A stretch of DNA of 64,000 bases from Enchytraeus crypticus (lineage: Eukaryota; Annelida; Clitellata; Enchytraeida; Enchytraeidae). Made by a program: the position numbers and the translations under genes. Under the pieces are notes generated by a model. It made no database searches. It was not told where the DNA came from and saw only the letters and a list, made by a program, of their open reading frames with translations. Within the stretch, counting starts at the first letter, position 1, and every line of letters begins with the position of its first letter. Shown here in pieces: positions 27,201 through 38,394 of the stretch. The stretch covers positions 780,501 through 844,500 of the forward strand of contig CAJHZI010000382.1 of assembly GCA_905160935.1 (NCBI GenBank), in the 5' to 3' direction.

Positions 27201-30200
27201 GAAGTTACTATTGCAGAAATATATTTATTTATTCAATTACAATTTGTTACAAATTTACTGCTCTTGATAGTTATCTAGAACGTGTATCTACTGTAAAGAT
27301 ATAATCTTATAAGAGGCTAAATGTAGGAGTGAACGTTTTAAATGAAGTGAGTGGAAGAGATTTCAAAGGAAACTCGAAGGAACTTTTATCGATTCATCAT
27401 TGTCGACAGTGCCCAGTCAAGCGTTCAGTTGCACATACGACAGCATCGCTATCTGTAGGTAAGAGGAATATGGATCGAGGCAGCTTCCAGCCTGCCAAGT
27501 TGTTTAAGAAAACGATAAACGAAATGCAGCCTCTACTGCGGCTAGTAATAAACGGCTTGAAGGGGCTTAGAACCCTGTTCTTATGAATTTCTCAAATTTA
27601 ATTGTTTATTCTAATATTTATTTTTTAAATGTTATAAGTAACATGTATATAATCTATTGCAATATTTATAAATTTCCTCAATTCTCAGAAAACTGCGCAA
27701 TAGAAACTGACAGACGTCAGTTTCAGGAAAATATTAAAGTATAGTCTCGAAGGATTTAAGATTTCCGAATCTGATTTCTTTCGACTGAGAAACTGCTATC
27801 TTTTAAATCTCCTCCCTATAATCATAGTTTAAATGTCTTGAACGGCTACAGACAGTCCGTGGGTTGCAATCAATAGTATTTCTATAGCTGCTCGGTACGC
27901 ATTTTACCAGACTGAATTTCATTATGTGGGCTGCACTGTTCAGTTCATAAACTAGGCAACATAAAATCCACGCTTTCTTTTATATGGTGACCTGAAAAGA
28001 TAATGGCAATTAGGCTTTTGTCACGTATATTGTCAGTGAAGACAATTACTGACAATATTGTGAGAAGACCGTTGACTCTTCCGGTCTAGTGCAATAAATC
28101 TAAGTCAAAACTAACGTAATTTCGCGCATTTTTAAAATTTATACAATCCCCAGTCAATGTAGTTTCAATGGTATATTGTAGGGATTTTGTCTACGCGTGG
28201 ATTACATTCTCTTGATTTATATTACGATTTTACTGCTACTATTATTCCTTCCTGCTCTTTTAAACTTTGGTTGTTATTGATTTGTAAAATGTTGTTCTGA
28301 AATTGATATGCAACAGGTCTTTTGTAGACTATAATTAGCTTAAAATAAATCAATAAGTAGTCTAGGTTTAGTCAGTAATAGCCTGATTAACCTAGATAGA
28401 ATATCAAGCGAAGTAAAATTTCGCCGCAAATTCAAAATGCACTTTAGCTTCGACTCAAACGCTTAGCAAATCAAACCTAAATTACTATAAATTAGTTATT
28501 CGTATTTTTAATATTCTTCAAAACCTATCATTATTTTTAAAATATTATTTAGGCTCCTTTTGACGTATGTTGGGCATTTTCATCTTATGAAAATGCAGAC
28601 ATTAAACCACCATTTATTAATTTCCATTTCTAATAAATGTAACTCTAAAGTACGATATCTTTGTAAGACTTATCATCAAAGCTTGTTCATATTTACCTAT
28701 TATCCCCGATCCGATAATAGAGTTAATGAAGATAAAGGAAGCGGATGAGAGATTATTTTGCCCCTTGCTTTCATCTTGTTCCGGCTTCTTTTCTTCGTTC
28801 GCTTTTAGTTGTATGAAATCACTTCCCATAGACTCTGGTGTTTCTGGAGCCGATTGCTGTGAAACAATTAAATCATTAGTTGTCTTATGTAAGTTTTACT
28901 TAATTTATTACATACAGTCTTCCTTGTTCGTAGAAAACAGTGTAATTGTAAAATAGATATAATTGACTGTTGTTGAAGTAGATATTGTAAATAGATAGCA
29001 ATTGCAACAGGTATGAAAATGTTGTAGTGCATTAGAATTAAATGGATGGTATCAAGACTTAATATTATGACCTACAACGACATCGGTAATTAGAACTTTC
29101 GTAAGAGGCAACAGTTTTCGTAGCAGTGGTATATCTAGTTAGACAGCGTAAGTATTTAATTGTTAGTGTACTGGACAAAGTGACATTATCATCATCATCA
29201 TCATCATCGTCATCATCATCATCATCATCACCACCACCACCATCATCATCACCGTCGCTTGAATCCTAGTTTAGCTAGGGTCGAGATACGAATTTTATGT
29301 TCTCCACTCCTCTCTGTCCCATACCATTCAACTGTCATACTCCTATTTTTCGTATCTCTCTTAGTCACCGCATCCAACTTCATCTGTGGTCTACCTCTCT
29401 CTAACTTGACCTGCATTCAATCCTTCCAAACTATCTTCACGACATCCTCCTCGGCCTTTCTGGACAAACGGAAAAATTAAATATATTTCGAACGATACAG
29501 GCTCAATATTTGTGACCTTTGACCAGAGACTCGAATCTAAACTGCTAAGAGACCACAACCGCTGCTCAGATAACTTGTGCCATCATGTATGTTATTTTAT
29601 GCAATGTCTCTGTTACTTAATAACATACTTTCGGTATCTACAGTCTAACCAAATTAATGTAACTACTCGTAGATATTTAATTCTCTGAAGATATTTATCG
29701 ACTAGTAGTAATTTAAATACTCTTAGATATTTGGCTTGAACTATTTAAATTACTAGGAGTAATTTAGCTACCCGAAGTCAACTAGCAACAAGGATTAAAT
29801 TAGATCCCATTGAGACTTATTTGATAAATCGCACAAGGAGCTTTATAAAATTTGTCTCCGGAAGTGAAGTCAGGCAGGGATTTCATTCCAGCTGGACTAA
29901 TAAATAAACTGTGGACTCAAGCCGTCATCGGGAACTATGTAAACAACCTTATGTATAACGTCTCCGTATTGCTACTCTCTGGCTTTCAAAATAGCTACAT
30001 ATAAAGAGTTAAGGATGGTTCTAATAAAACAAAACGATTAATCAATGCCCTCTCAATTTATATTGCAATACATCATGTTTTTCATTGACTGATTGTAAAA
30101 GTGTGAATTCTGGAATTTGGTCTAAAGAATAGACTAAAAGAATACTGAAAATTCAACTATGAGTTCGTAGCTTTCACAAAATAGCCACATGTATAGAGTT

Positions 30201-31937
30201 GAAGATGGTTACAATAAAACAGAACGATTAATCAATGCCATCTCAGTTTACATTTCAATGCATGTACTTCATTGACTGTTGTAGGCCTAAATGTATAGAA
30301 TTTGGATTTCTAAGGAATAGACAAAGCAATACTGAACGTATGAAGGACAATCATATTAGGCATAAATACTAAGACAATATATTAGGTATATATCATATTG
30401 CAGGGAATCATATTAGGCTACTTGTTTAAGGATTGAACGAGCAAGAGCTGAATGTAACACGAATCCACCTCAGCAGTTTTGTTATTCCCATGCTAAAGGC
30501 TACATTTTGACATGATATAACTTTTCAGTAAATTTCACCCTTTCGACGAAAGAGTATCCTCTAAAGGATAACAAATATGAATGTCAATCGATAATGTAAC
30601 AGAAAAAGAATATTAGAAATTGAAAAGTAAATTAAAAATTATAATAAAATAAATCTTCCATCATCTCTAACTAATGGATGAGAATTACCAAGCTGGTTTT
30701 AGCTGCAGTCTCTCTCTTAGTGCACTGCCTACTGGCAGGTCCATGGAATATAATGCCTCTACTCTTCTCTGCTTCTGATTTCCTCTTCTTGTCCGCATAT
30801 GAGTGGGTCTTTAAATCTGCTAAATCACCTAATATTGGTCTTCCTCTGCCTCTTTTTCCTTCCATTCTACCTTCCATGACCTCTTTTAATAGACTTTCCC
30901 CCTTAGAATGTATCCTATCCCATGTGTTCGTCCTATTTCTTAATACCTTTATCAACTGTCTATATGTACCAACTCTCTCCAGAACTTCCTCTTTTGTAAC
31001 CTTTGAGTCCAGCTAATCCTTTCCATTCTTCACCATATCCACATTTCCAATGCCTCTATAGTTTCCTAATATCCTCCTTCCGTAAGGTCCCTGTTTCAAT
31101 TTCACATAATAGCGTGGTCCAAACCAAGGTTTTCACTATCTTTATCTTTGTGTCTTTCTTTAGACCTTTTGTTAAAAGTTCTTTGCGATTATCGAAGGCC
31201 AATTTTGCTTGGGCAATCCTACTGCATATGTCAGTCACACATTTCTCGTCATCGGTTATAGTATGACCCAAATATGTGAAAACTGCTCCAAATTCATACC
31301 ACTTTTGTGATATTAACTTTACCTTTATTATGGGACACTCTCATCGCTTTGGTCTTTTTGATATTAATCTCCATGCCATATCTCAATGCCGTATCATTCA
31401 GCCTATCCATTATCTTCTGCAGACCAGTCTCGCTGCCCGCTACCATTCCCTGGTGATCTCCAAATCTTACATCTTGTAACAATTTTTCTTCGACTTTTGT
31501 TCCCTCTTCCATGGTTTCCTTCATCATTGCTCAGAATGATGAAGGATGCAGTATGCACTGTCATATGAAGAGTTTTTTTTATAGAAAATCACGGTGTGAT
31601 AGATAATACTACTTTTACAAAAACAGCAATACAAGAAAAGAATGACAGTGTTGCATAGGGGCACTTAATAGTGTCTTACCTACATGGAGCCAGGAGCCAG
31701 TGGCGATGTCGGTAATATAGCCGTCCGCAGATCAGTATGTATGGGTTCAAACCCTGGTCTCGCCCGTCTATGAAATCTCTTTCGAGAGACGAAACTGACG
31801 TTAACACTGGCTTGATGGCTTTACGGCTTTATTTGAAATTTTACTTTAGAATAAAATTAAAAAATTATTTTAAAGCTTCTAATAAAAATTAAAAAATAAA
31901 CTAAAAACGACAATTAAAATTCTAAAGTAAGAATGAA

Positions 31938-31984
<47 letters not shown>

Positions 31985-32000
31985 ACATATTTAGAACGAA

Positions 32001-32038
<38 letters not shown>

Positions 32039-32112
32039 ATATATAATATAGATATATATATATATATATAATATTATATATAGACCTGTTGGCCCTATAT
32101 ATACTGTATATA

Positions 32113-32159
<47 letters not shown>

Positions 32160-34424
32160 TACAACTAAACTAAACAACTCTTAACTTAATAAAGCGATAA
32201 TTTTAGAATTCAGCAGTGGAAATCGCGTCATGAAGCAGGAATTACTCGCTAAGAATATAAAGCACTCAATTGCTGCCAGAGCATTTAGTTTTCACCCGAC
32301 ATTTATAATTTATATTCACTGCTCTGGGACCTCCCTGGAGGTTTGCAATAAAGAACGCTACATTAGGAGAAATCGTTTTCCACCTTGGCTGTCCTTCAGT
32401 CTTTAACAAATCAACTTTCTAATGGCATTACACAGTTGTCTATAATTGTACGTAGTGTGAAATTATGTACCGGCTGCAGGCCATATTGATAGCACGCTTG
32501 CCTGCTTAAGAGGCCACAGTTTCGACAGTGACTAATGCATATAGCTTGAACTCAGTGTTAAATGTAGAACCTAGGTGCTTTAACGAATGACGAGTAATAG
32601 CAGTGCATTAATGATTAAAATTGTTCCTTAGTCTACAATAGCTAATAATTTTCAACTATTATATTTTAATAGCTTGTAACACTATAGTCTAGATATTGGA
32701 GTCGACTATAGTTAGTGACCGCATATTAAGAAAATTACAAAAATTAATCATTAAGTAAGCATGGAAATTTTAGCTTCGATTATTTTGAGTACAAATAAAG
32801 AAAAGTATAATCCTTAAAATTTTTATTGTAATAAATAAATTAATGGTATTTTTGATAAAATAAATGTAGAGTCCTATTATTGATTAGACGGCTGCGTAAA
32901 ACAATTAATCTAAACTAGCCATATGCTATTGGCCTTAATTTAGACGCTACACATATAGAATATGCAGGTGCATTTATATCAATATATTTCTTTTTAAAAA
33001 TTTGTGCAAAAATCACGTTTAGTTCAAGTTACTCAGTGTTGTATTTTTATTTGTCCTTGTATCCTGTATGCAATCCAATACATTCCTCTCTGCTGAAATG
33101 AAATGAACATTTCTTTTTCTTCTGTGCAAAAGACGAAATGCCAAAGTCATCAAAGTTTTAATGGCAACTTGGAACTAAGTGTTTCCAGAAAAATACGAAG
33201 CTTCCATTACTCTAAACGTGAAAAATAAATTCAATTTAAGCTTTTAATGTTCGTAGTTTGATTGAATCATCGACGTGTAGCGAGTGCTGATAAGACAAAG
33301 AGAGCAGTGTCTTAAAATACGCTTAGAAACTATTTCATGTGGGTCAAATTAGTCTTTCTGAACTGTTCTAGCAAGTGGTAGGTCCTTTTTATATATTCCT
33401 ACTCACTAAATACTATAACACTCATTAATGAGCAACATTTCATCTATTCTCTCAAGATATATATTATCTCCAATTTCTTGTTGATCTAGTTTTTCTGTTT
33501 TTCTAATTATTTCTATTTCTCGTTTTGATTTTCAAAGGGCTGTGAGACATATTTGCCATATTTATGAAAGATAGGCCTAATCCTAACGAATCGAATCCAA
33601 ATTTTCGATTTTATACCCTTCGCACCAGGCAAATTAACTAATTGCTTCATATTATTTTAAATTAAATATAAAATTATTATTACTATTATAATTTTTCTAC
33701 TGTTGAGTCCAGGCCACTACACATGTCGAAAAGGGGCGACCAAGAACTGCAGAAGGCAACGGAAAACCATTTAAAAACATTTTTCAAAGATATTGGCTAC
33801 GTTTATAAGGTAAGTATAAGGAATAGCCTTTTGTGAAGGGATTAACTTGTTACTCTTTAGAGTGCTCCATATCGAAAGTGACGCAGATTCGCCTATTCTG
33901 AGCATGAATGTGTACCGTGGTCCAGGCACTTGGTAGAACACTAGAGAGGGAATTTTTAAAAATAAAGTTCTGTTATATTCATATTCATGCGCATTAAAGA
34001 CTTATTAAAATGTGGCCAATGAAAGATGTACAGATAAATTGGTTGACAGTCTTTACCCCTCACAAGGGCTGATTTACAATGAACTGAAGAAAAAGTAGTG
34101 TTGCTGTGATTTTCTTATTCCATTTAACGTGATGTTATATTAGAATGTGTAAGCAAGAACCTTCAATTCTGTAAATAGTTTTGATGTTCTTTAATGCTCA
34201 ATATTACTACTAATTTTTCATATACAGGCTATTTTCAGATGATTTGACGATAGAAGGAGATGAAGTGGTAGAAGTAAATGAGACGTTAGAAGATGTCAGA
34301 GAGTCATTGGAAGGAAGGGCTAAGGGGGAATAATGAAAATAACGGTGCATTTGAGGTAGGTAACCAACTTTAAGTAATTAGCATCTATAGTAGAAAAGGA
34401 TGGGGAGTTGCAAATGGAGGTAGG

Positions 34425-34470
<46 letters not shown>

Positions 34471-35025
34471 TGTACTGCCTACTGGCAGGTCCATGGTATA
34501 AAAAAGCTGGTAAAGCTAAGGTTAACGTCAGTTTCCTCACTCGAAAGCGATATCAGTGTCGCGGTCGAGTGTCTTACCGACTTCGCCACTAGCTCAAGCC
34601 AGTGGCGAAGTCGGTAACGCCTCCACTACTCTCTATATTCCGCCTATAACGTCTCCACTCATCTCTATATTCCGTTTTTCTTTTCATGTCCACATACGAG
34701 ATAATCTTTAAATTATCTACTAACATTTATTATCCAATTATCTACTAGCCAATAAGACATTGGCTGGAGCCAATGGCGACGTAGGTATGATACTCGACCG
34801 CGGATCAGTATGTGCGGGGTTCAAATCCTGGGCTCGCCCGTCACTGACATCGCTTTCGAGTGAGGAAACTGACGTTAACCTTAGCTTTATTTATCTTTTA
34901 GCTTTACATTCCTATTGATATACAATTATTCTTGGAGGATTCTGCTTATGCCGAGATGGGCCTCCTATGCCTTTCTCAGCTAACAGCTCTTCTCGACTAG
35001 TATTTACAAGGTATATAAGTATGTA

Positions 35026-35068
<43 letters not shown>

Positions 35069-35105
35069 ATATATATATATATGTATATATATATAGTATA
35101 TATAT

Positions 35106-35153
<48 letters not shown>

Positions 35154-35896
35154 TCGAGTATAAATAACTGTATATAGAATTATATAAGAATCATATAGTC
35201 GTATATTTCAACGATATCTCACATTACGCAGAGATCTTACAGCATCTGTTCAACACAATACAATTCACTAGAATGAATTAATGAACTAATTCTACTTTAC
35301 TGAATAAAAACTTAGGCCTCTTATACTCAATAAAGAACATTATAATGTAATATTCATATAGATATATGTATTTGCAACGTATTAGAATCAATAGTACAGT
35401 AGAATGTCTCAATAGCGCAATGGTTAGAGGTGTAGATAACGTCATGAAGAATTAAACGACAGACCCTGAGGTGACTTGAACCCTACTGGGTTCTAATCCC
35501 AGCTGCGCTGATATGAGAGTAAAATCTCGGACATTCACTGGACTGGCTATACGGAAAATGGACAAAATTGCCTAACGGATTTAACATGTGGTATTAAAAG
35601 TGATAGATATCAACGTAGTTAATCATTTCACTATAATGTGTGTTATTGTTGTTACAACTGAGAAACTATATTTAAAAATAAATTGAGTCAAAGTATCCGA
35701 TAAGTTATGACTGTAAAGATAAATGCTGAGTAACAAATTTACATTTACATTAATAGCCTATTTAATATCATAAACACAGTATATATTTGCAGGATTAAAT
35801 TACATGTAATACCTGAGATTAAAATTACCGAACAAGCAATACATCTAGTTAAAAACTAACCTGCTGCAAAATATGTGACGATTCGCTGAGATTCAT
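11348..35896 (-). CDS. SLC38A11: SLC38A11-like amino-acid transporter, complete (gene span)
   Basis: Thirteen coding exons with GT-AG borders and matching phases give 470 residues. The family, solute carrier 38 in the AAAP superfamily, moves neutral amino acids with sodium or protons across membranes. Residues about 57-66 read [10 protein letters not shown], the broken first membrane helix that binds substrate; then [30 protein letters not shown] (helix 3); [34 protein letters not shown] (the MCHHN block is diagnostic of this branch); [33 protein letters not shown]; and [20 protein letters not shown] near the end. About eleven membrane helices are expected. Human SLC38A11 has about 400 residues; the excess is in the N- and C-terminal tails, while the loop before exon 7 is shorter. 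Intron 1 is about 7 kb. The stop lies in a minisatellite. Substrate is not shown by the sequence. Confidence 0.94.
11880..11930. repeat. (CT)n tract
   Basis: Interrupted CT microsatellite in the last transporter intron. Confidence 0.9.
12304..12441 (-). CDS. SLC38A11: SLC38A11-like exon 12
   Basis: 46 codons from [20 protein letters not shown] to [19 protein letters not shown]; the TDCxGxxLExN block is conserved. Confidence 0.92.
13069..13181 (-). CDS. SLC38A11: SLC38A11-like exon 11
   Basis: GA completes glycine, then [20 protein letters not shown] and [28 protein letters not shown] is near-invariant in this branch. Confidence 0.95.
13351..13490 (-). repeat. SINE-A copy 3 with fold-back 5' end
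   Basis: Antisense copy with the GGATTTGAACCCC B box. Its 5' end forms an inverted repeat: 13458-13472 pairs with 13476-13490 with one mismatch and a 3-base loop. Confidence 0.88.
14013..14485 (-). repeat. LINE-1st family 3' fragment
   Basis: The minus strand encodes the C-terminal end of a LINE reverse-transcriptase ORF: LIGHII..., [40 protein letters not shown]. Broken by stops; clade not assigned (jockey/CR1/I-like wording in relatives). It carries a 16-bp inverted duplication at 14389-14424. Confidence 0.85.
14524..14685 (-). CDS. SLC38A11: SLC38A11-like exon 10
   Basis: CG completes serine, then [20 protein letters not shown] ... [15 protein letters not shown], plus G. The donor is GTTTCT. 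A LINE fragment starts about 45 bases beyond the donor. Confidence 0.94.
15323..15545 (-). repeat. SINE-C copy with (GAT)n tail
   Basis: Minus-strand element ending in a short GAT run. The body has GGGCATTCGGTTGGTGAGCG and the last about 80 bases (GTGGGACAGAGAAGAATGG ... GACCCTAGCTAGCC) match the 3' end of the LINE fragment at 29188. Confidence 0.78.
15613..15683 (-). CDS. SLC38A11: SLC38A11-like exon 9
   Basis: A completes isoleucine, then [20 protein letters not shown] and MAF, plus T; matches W.FA...A..VG.M.F of the family. Confidence 0.9.
16131..16361 (+). repeat. SINE-B copy 2
   Basis: Plus copy: GAGTTCGAATCCAGCTGCGC (B box), AATCTCGGACATTCACTGGA, and tail CACTATAATGCGTGTTTACT. The A-box part is partly deleted. 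Confidence 0.82.
17588..17668. repeat. (CT)n tract
   Basis: CTCT microsatellite with some G interruptions, in a transporter intron. Confidence 0.95.
18083..18146. repeat. Short AT-rich tandem repeat
   Basis: ATTATAGAGGATTATAGAGG with AAAA spacers, about three to four imperfect units. Confidence 0.8.
18294..18367 (-). CDS. SLC38A11: SLC38A11-like exon 8
   Basis: [20 protein letters not shown] then STLQ, plus AT; one membrane helix. Confidence 0.88.
18720..18800 (-). repeat. tRNA-like SINE head
   Basis: The minus strand reads GGATGGCTCAGTTGATAGCT, an A-box match, followed by a degenerate rest. Not a foldable tRNA gene. Confidence 0.4.
18863..19008 (-). repeat. SINE-A copy 4
   Basis: Antisense copy with GGATTTGAATCC and CGACATCGCC-like 5' region; ends in the short palindrome CTGGCTCCAGCCA. 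Confidence 0.83.
19404..19489 (-). CDS. SLC38A11: SLC38A11-like exon 7
   Basis: CT completes proline, then [20 protein letters not shown] and KNIMRLSK. The loop before it is several residues shorter than in the human protein. Confidence 0.92.
19914..19951. repeat. Perfect 15-bp hairpin
   Basis: AAAGAACGCCATCCA at 19914-19928 pairs perfectly with TGGATGGCGTTCTTT at 19937-19951 around an 8-base loop, in a transporter intron. Confidence 0.92.
20148..20213 (-). CDS. SLC38A11: SLC38A11-like exon 6
   Basis: CG completes alanine, then [20 protein letters not shown] and G, plus C; the SYNxIxGDT motif is strongly conserved in the family. Confidence 0.93.
21081..21156 (-). CDS. SLC38A11: SLC38A11-like exon 5
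   Basis: [20 protein letters not shown] then LYPLI, plus G; the short AFGRTG motif and helix 3 start. Confidence 0.9.
21187..21216. repeat. (GA)n tract
   Basis: GAGAGA run about 30 bases upstream (on the minus strand) of transporter exon 5; read on the minus strand it is a pyrimidine-rich stretch before the acceptor. Confidence 0.9.
21636..21694 (-). CDS. SLC38A11: SLC38A11-like exon 4
   Basis: AT completes aspartate, then [19 protein letters not shown]; matches the DxSLxLLIxGG...TxTYQ block of the family. Confidence 0.9.
21775..21826 (+). repeat. (ATT)n-tailed SINE 3' end
   Basis: GAGTAAACTGACATTAAACC followed by TTTATT(ATT)n; shares its tail with the stretch at 52790-52845 and resembles the SINE-A 3' end. 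Confidence 0.6.
23947..24021 (-). CDS. SLC38A11: SLC38A11-like exon 3
   Basis: GA completes glycine, then [20 protein letters not shown] and TIVT, plus G. This is the end of helix 1 and helix 2. Confidence 0.92.
24356..25647. mobile_element. hAT-type DNA transposon relic
   Basis: The 1.29-kb element is flanked by an exact 8-bp target duplication, CAGGTTAG, at 24348-24355 and 25648-25655. Ends are CAGTGTTGTA and, on the opposite strand, CAGTATTGTA. Both ends carry many AAGTAAAAGTA subterminal repeats, as hAT transposase sites do. No intact transposase frame; internal sequence is AT-rich, with a poly-C run near 24950. Confidence 0.85.
27329..27586 (+). other. Unrecognised open frame in transporter intron
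   Basis: An 85-codon plus frame ([20 protein letters not shown] ... [20 protein letters not shown]) with less AT-biased codons than its surroundings. No family recognised and no splice partners found. Could be a repeat relic. Confidence 0.15.
28697..28856 (-). CDS. SLC38A11: SLC38A11-like exon 2
   Basis: 53 codons plus G after the acceptor TTTCACAG. A charged cytosolic tail ([15 protein letters not shown]) leads into [13 protein letters not shown], the start of membrane helix 1. Confidence 0.9.
29188..29475 (-). repeat. RTE-like LINE 3' fragment with (GAT)n tail
   Basis: The minus strand encodes a LINE ORF2 C-terminus ([20 protein letters not shown] ... [12 protein letters not shown]) that stops directly at a GAT/ATG microsatellite (29188-29252). 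A near-absent 3' UTR and trinucleotide tail suggest the RTE clade; this is inference. One in-frame stop is present. Confidence 0.7.
30690..31565 (-). repeat. LINE-1st family fragment with RT remains
   Basis: The minus strand reads in order: [20 protein letters not shown] (altered YADD-type catalytic box), [31 protein letters not shown], then the [13 protein letters not shown]-terminal block and [10 protein letters not shown]. Several stops and frameshifts; inactive. It lies in transporter intron 1. Confidence 0.88.
31674..31832 (+). repeat. SINE-A copy 5
   Basis: Plus copy with GGAGCCAGTGGCGATGTCGG and GGGTTCAAACCCTG. TCTTACCTACAT at its start is complementary to most of ATGTCGGTAA.. inside, a diverged fold-back. 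Confidence 0.85.
31940..32160. repeat. (TA)n-rich block
   Basis: Several long TATA runs with short interruptions. From 32160 to 34400 there is only AT-rich intron sequence with no recognised element. Confidence 0.95.
34425..34740 (-). repeat. LINE-1st family fragment split by SINE
   Basis: After a (TA)n tract, minus-strand LINE 3' sequence (ACTGCCTACTGGCAGGTCCA) is interrupted at about 34500 by SINE-A copy 6 and resumes as CGCCTCCACTACTCTCT to about 34735. Confidence 0.75.
34501..34617 (-). repeat. SINE-A copy 6, fold-back, internally deleted
   Basis: Antisense copy lacking the B-box segment. 34574-34590 (TTACCGACTTCGCCACT) and 34601-34617 are a perfect 17-bp inverted repeat around 10 bases. 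Confidence 0.88.
34758..34907 (+). repeat. SINE-A copy 7
   Basis: Near-consensus plus copy: TACTCGACCGCGGATCAGTA, GGGGTTCAAATCCTGGGCTC, GTGAGGAAACTGACGTTAAC. Begins with the palindrome CATTGGCTGGAGCCAATG. Confidence 0.92.
35029..35158. repeat. (TA)n block
   Basis: TATA runs with ACATG interruptions, close to transporter exon 1. Confidence 0.95.
35402..35646 (+). repeat. SINE-B copy 3, most complete
   Basis: A box TAGCGCAATGGTTAGAGG at 35412, B box GGGTTCTAATCCC, then TCTCGGACATTCACTGGACT and tail CACTATAATGTGTGTTA. Defines the family as tRNA-derived. Ends about 215 bases below transporter exon 1. Confidence 0.9.
35861..35896 (-). CDS. SLC38A11: SLC38A11-like exon 1 (start)
   Basis: ATG at 35894-35896 encodes [12 protein letters not shown], phase 0, before the donor GTTAGT. 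This ATG is chosen because it is the only one that joins the next exon in frame close upstream; an upstream untranslated exon cannot be excluded. Confidence 0.8.
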
Positions 35897-38160
35897 AGTT
35901 CTTCCACAAATTATTTCCTCCAATTCTGATAATAATGAACCTGACTAGTGACTGTTCACTTGTCGCGCTGCTTAGTCCCAATATTCGTAGTTAGTGTTGA
36001 TTATGAAGTCAATTCAGCTGCTGGGTCTCATGGCATGGCATACAATGCTTCACTTAGTAAATTGCTCTACTTGTAAATCGCGCTTTAATCGTATTACTTT
36101 TAGAATTAAATCCATATAATCCGAATTCGCATACAGACTGGTAGAACAAATGGAGATCTAGCGAACTTCTGCAAAGATGGACAGAAAATATCATAAACTA
36201 CAAGATATATAATCCACGGTAGATAGCCGAATCTGTCGACCGATTTTAACTAAGACGTAACACTTCAGGGGCTGTATAATATATTAGAAAAATTATTAAT
36301 TATTAATTATTAATTAATAATTATTGGCGCTATCAATAGCAAAGATGATTACCCCTGGAAGGGATTAATAGTAACCCGCTAGGTAAAGCAGTCTCGAAGG
36401 CCGGTCGCCTGACTGGACACTTATATAGAAATAGTCGGAGGTTATTATTATATTTCATTATACTAAATCTATTACGGATGTTAATGATTAGTATGATGAT
36501 TCACGAGACTATCATGCAATTTGGAAATAGGTAAGAATAATCTAATACTGTCTTCAAATGTTATACTCCAAATTCATTATTGCCATTCCACAGAGGTAAA
36601 ATGTGCCATTAATTTTACTCATTAATGGCAAACTTGTTAAAATGTAGAATTTCTAAACCTCTTTCACTGCAATTTAGTTTATCACAGCTTGAACTGTCTT
36701 TTCTTTATCTAACGATAGTAGTCTGAAGACGCTTTAAATATTTACTTCTAGCTATAAACAGCATCCAAACAAGTTTACTTGAATTAACCATGGAGTTAAA
36801 GGAAATGGATTTATAATAGTATCAGTATCGCATCTTTTTATATCTTCTTCGTTTAGTGACGTTAGTCTAAACCAGGCCTTAATTGGCCAAAAGATTAAAA
36901 TCGACCAGGAGGCTAAATGACCGTTACTCTACAGAGTAGGCCTGCAGCACGAATAGTGGTGAGTTCGAGATCACTGATCCACAGATCTGGATCATTAATC
37001 TTAAATTCATATCACTGAACTAAAGTACTGATAAATGATCTTTAGCTAGCTTGAGATTAGTTATATAACTCAAATTGTGTGTTTAGGCCTATCCTAAACT
37101 CTCATTTCTCTTAGGTTACTACATTGGCAATGCATTCAATGGCTATGAATAGCCCTACTTGCTATTTTCAAATTCTTATTAGACATTCCTTTGAATGTCT
37201 TTTTGCGTGTAACCGGACATTAATATTCATAACATTGTTTTGCATTGAAGATGTTCATATTGATATGCATATAAATACGTACAACGCATCGAAATTTTCG
37301 ATAAGTGATAAACACAAAAGGCCTACAACTGCATTGAATATAAACATTGATAATCAATATATGATGCAGCTATACATACATACATGTATGTGAAACGTGA
37401 CAGCTTTAGCAGTCCTTACCTACTACTACTAATTTTTCTGCGTATACTTCTACTAACTTACTGTCGATTAACCAGTTACTAAATCTGATAAAGCATTGGA
37501 GCAATGACTGCATGACTAGGCCACTAGTACCTGCTATCTGTTATACTCCAGTGTGACAAGGTCTGAGAGATCTCGTAATGACCATGCAGCAGGCCACGCT
37601 GAGGCCGCTGCTGTGCGGCAAGATCAGGCAAAAACTGTCACTAGTCAAAAATTTTTATATTTCTGTTCGATAATTGGAATTATTCTAGAGCACAAATGAT
37701 TGTTTAACGCAATATGCTAAAATCTCGATATGTGAATAATGTGTAATAAAATTAGGTATATTTAACTATTGAAAAATTCTCTATTTAAAGTTACGTAAAT
37801 GTCCCACTATTCGATAAAATAATGCATTCACGTTTAGACACGCATAGAGGCGACGGAGAAAATCATATTTAATTGAGAGCATACTGAAGTCTAAACAGGC
37901 TAACGGGAAATCGGTTAAAACTTTCTAGACGTATGCATGTAGATTTTATTTCAATAGATTTTGGGACGTCAATAAAATTGCATCGAGCCTAATACAATAT
38001 AGACATTAATTATTATACGAGTCGTATCAGCATTTGTTGATACTGTTCATCTCAAGGAAAATTAAGCCACTAAACTCGATCTCTTATCTAAATGAATCTA
38101 GATTTGACAGCTACGGAAGAGTCTGAATTCAAAATATCTGGCATTCCTAGCCCATACCAT
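35897..38160. other. 5' flank of the transporter gene, no gene seen
   Basis: Should hold the SLC38A11-like 5' UTR and promoter. A GC-richer stretch at 37560-37630 has no recognisable frame, and a tRNA-like B-box relic (GTGAGTTCGAGATCAC) lies at 36958-36973. Confidence 0.5.
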
Positions 38161-38162
38161 GA

Positions 38163-38172
38163 TATCATCAGC

Positions 38173-38204
<32 letters not shown>

Positions 38205-38394
38205 CCTCATCATCATTACCCCTTGAATCCCAGTTTAACTAGGGCCGGATTTAGAAATAATTAGCAATTTCTGGAGCCTATGTATTCACCAAGCGAATGC
38301 CATTTCGGACGTTGGTTCGTATCTTAATGCTTTGTCGCCTTTTACAAAACATGCAGATTCGGCTGGTCTATTTTTCAGCAAACCAGGCGTGTTA
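38163..38394 (-). repeat. SINE-C copy with (GAT)n tail
   Basis: Antisense copy: CAT run, then CCCAGTTTAACTAGGGCCGG, and CGAATGCCATTTCGGACGTT; diverged. Confidence 0.72.

Noticed and set aside
34912-35167. Tyr-Ile repeat frames
   Set aside because: Translations of a (TA)n tract; the same holds near 50573 and 63709-63937.
35402-35480. Possible tRNA gene
   Set aside because: Good A and B boxes, but the acceptor stem does not pair and the sequence continues into the SINE-B body; copies occur elsewhere.
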